DNA from: Acidobacteriota bacterium
GTDB lineage: Bacteria; Acidobacteriota; Terriglobia; Versatilivoradales; Versatilivoraceae
Direction of reading: 5' to 3'
Assembly (NCBI GenBank): GCA_003224725.1
Contig: QHZQ01000068.1
Span: 1-33,206 of the forward strand
Length of the DNA: 33,206 nt
Positions 32,949 to 33,206 of the stretch are shown here, in pieces. Every line of letters starts with the position of its first letter. The stretch's first letter is position 1. The position numbers and the translations under genes were made by a program. A model generated the notes under the pieces. The model saw nothing but the letters and a program-made list of their open reading frames with translations. It was not told the origin of the DNA and made no database searches.

Positions 32949-33206
32949 AATGGCATCCATGCGGAGAGAGGGCGCCCAGGAGACGGCTGGCACGGGGTCG
33001 ATCCGGCATGTGATCCTGGCTAGCTTTATCGGGACGGCTATTGAGTGGTACGACTTTTTCCTTTACGGCACTGCGGCAGCGCTGGTTTTTAACAGGCTTT
33101 TCTTTCCAAACGTAAACCCGATCACAGGAACCTTATCGGCTTTCGGCACCTTCGCCGTCGGTTTCGTCGCGCGTCCCGTGGGCGGCATCATCTTTGGCCA
33201 TTACGG
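32949..33206 (+). CDS. MFS transporter, MHS (metabolite:H+ symporter) family, N-terminal part
   Basis: The first 86 codons of a transporter run off the right edge. After a short polar start come VILASFIGTAIEWYDFFLYGTAAALVFNRLFFP (first helix, with the IEWYDFFLYG family signature) and ITGTLSAFGTFAVGFVARPVGGIIFGHY (second helix, leading into the GHYGDRxGRK loop, which is cut). This is characteristic of MHS-family members such as ProP, KgtP and ShiA, which bring in organic acids or osmolytes with protons. ATG 32949 is preceded by GGAGAAG (32938-32944); ATG 32958 is an alternative. The substrate cannot be told from this part. Confidence 0.85.

Overview
The window looks like a chromosome segment from a diderm (Gram-negative type), free-living bacterium of moderate G+C content. 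The best guess is a relative of the Acidobacteriota. The reasons are the mreC-mreD-mrdA-rodA block followed by an RNase E/G gene with a very long insertion in its S1 domain, a MoxR/DUF58/VWA/DUF4159/DUF4175 cluster, and gaps full of short palindromic repeats. This placement is inference from gene content, not from a marker-gene tree.

Layout. (1) 1-3568: cell-elongation operon, with the end of mreC, then mreD, the transpeptidase PBP2 (mrdA) and the SEDS glycosyltransferase rodA, tightly packed. (2) 3914-6337: RNase E/G. (3) 6807-8420: a lone B12-binding-type radical SAM enzyme. (4) 8878-13413: DUF4159 protein, a membrane VWA protein with a glutamine-amidotransferase-like fold, and an exported caspase/legumain-like protein. 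(5) 13678-18434, minus strand: a two-gene nuclease unit, an SMC-like ATPase (YhaN type) and a metallophosphoesterase (YhaO/SbcD type). (6) 18945-30001: a TPR protein with a gluzincin metalloprotease domain, the MoxR AAA+ ATPase, a DUF58 protein, a BatA-like VWA protein and a large DUF4175-type membrane/coiled-coil protein whose reading frame is broken near its end. (7) 30605-32538: two tandem paralogous exported or anchored small proteins and an exported Lys/Gly repeat protein. (8) 32949-end: start of an MHS-family MFS transporter.

How the genes may work together. Blocks 4 and 6 read as one envelope-associated MoxR system split by the inverted nuclease pair. MoxR ATPases act as chaperones on MIDAS-containing VWA proteins, and three such proteins (9805, 22973, 24121) are here. 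Unusual additions are a caspase-like protein with an intact His/Cys pair and a TPR-gluzincin with an intact HExxH...E site. Three proteins of the cluster (DUF4159 and the two large VWA proteins) share a GATase-like segment. This combination is the most interesting candidate system in the window.

Nearly every gap carries a different short inverted-repeat element. No tRNA, rRNA, CRISPR array, transposase or phage gene was seen.
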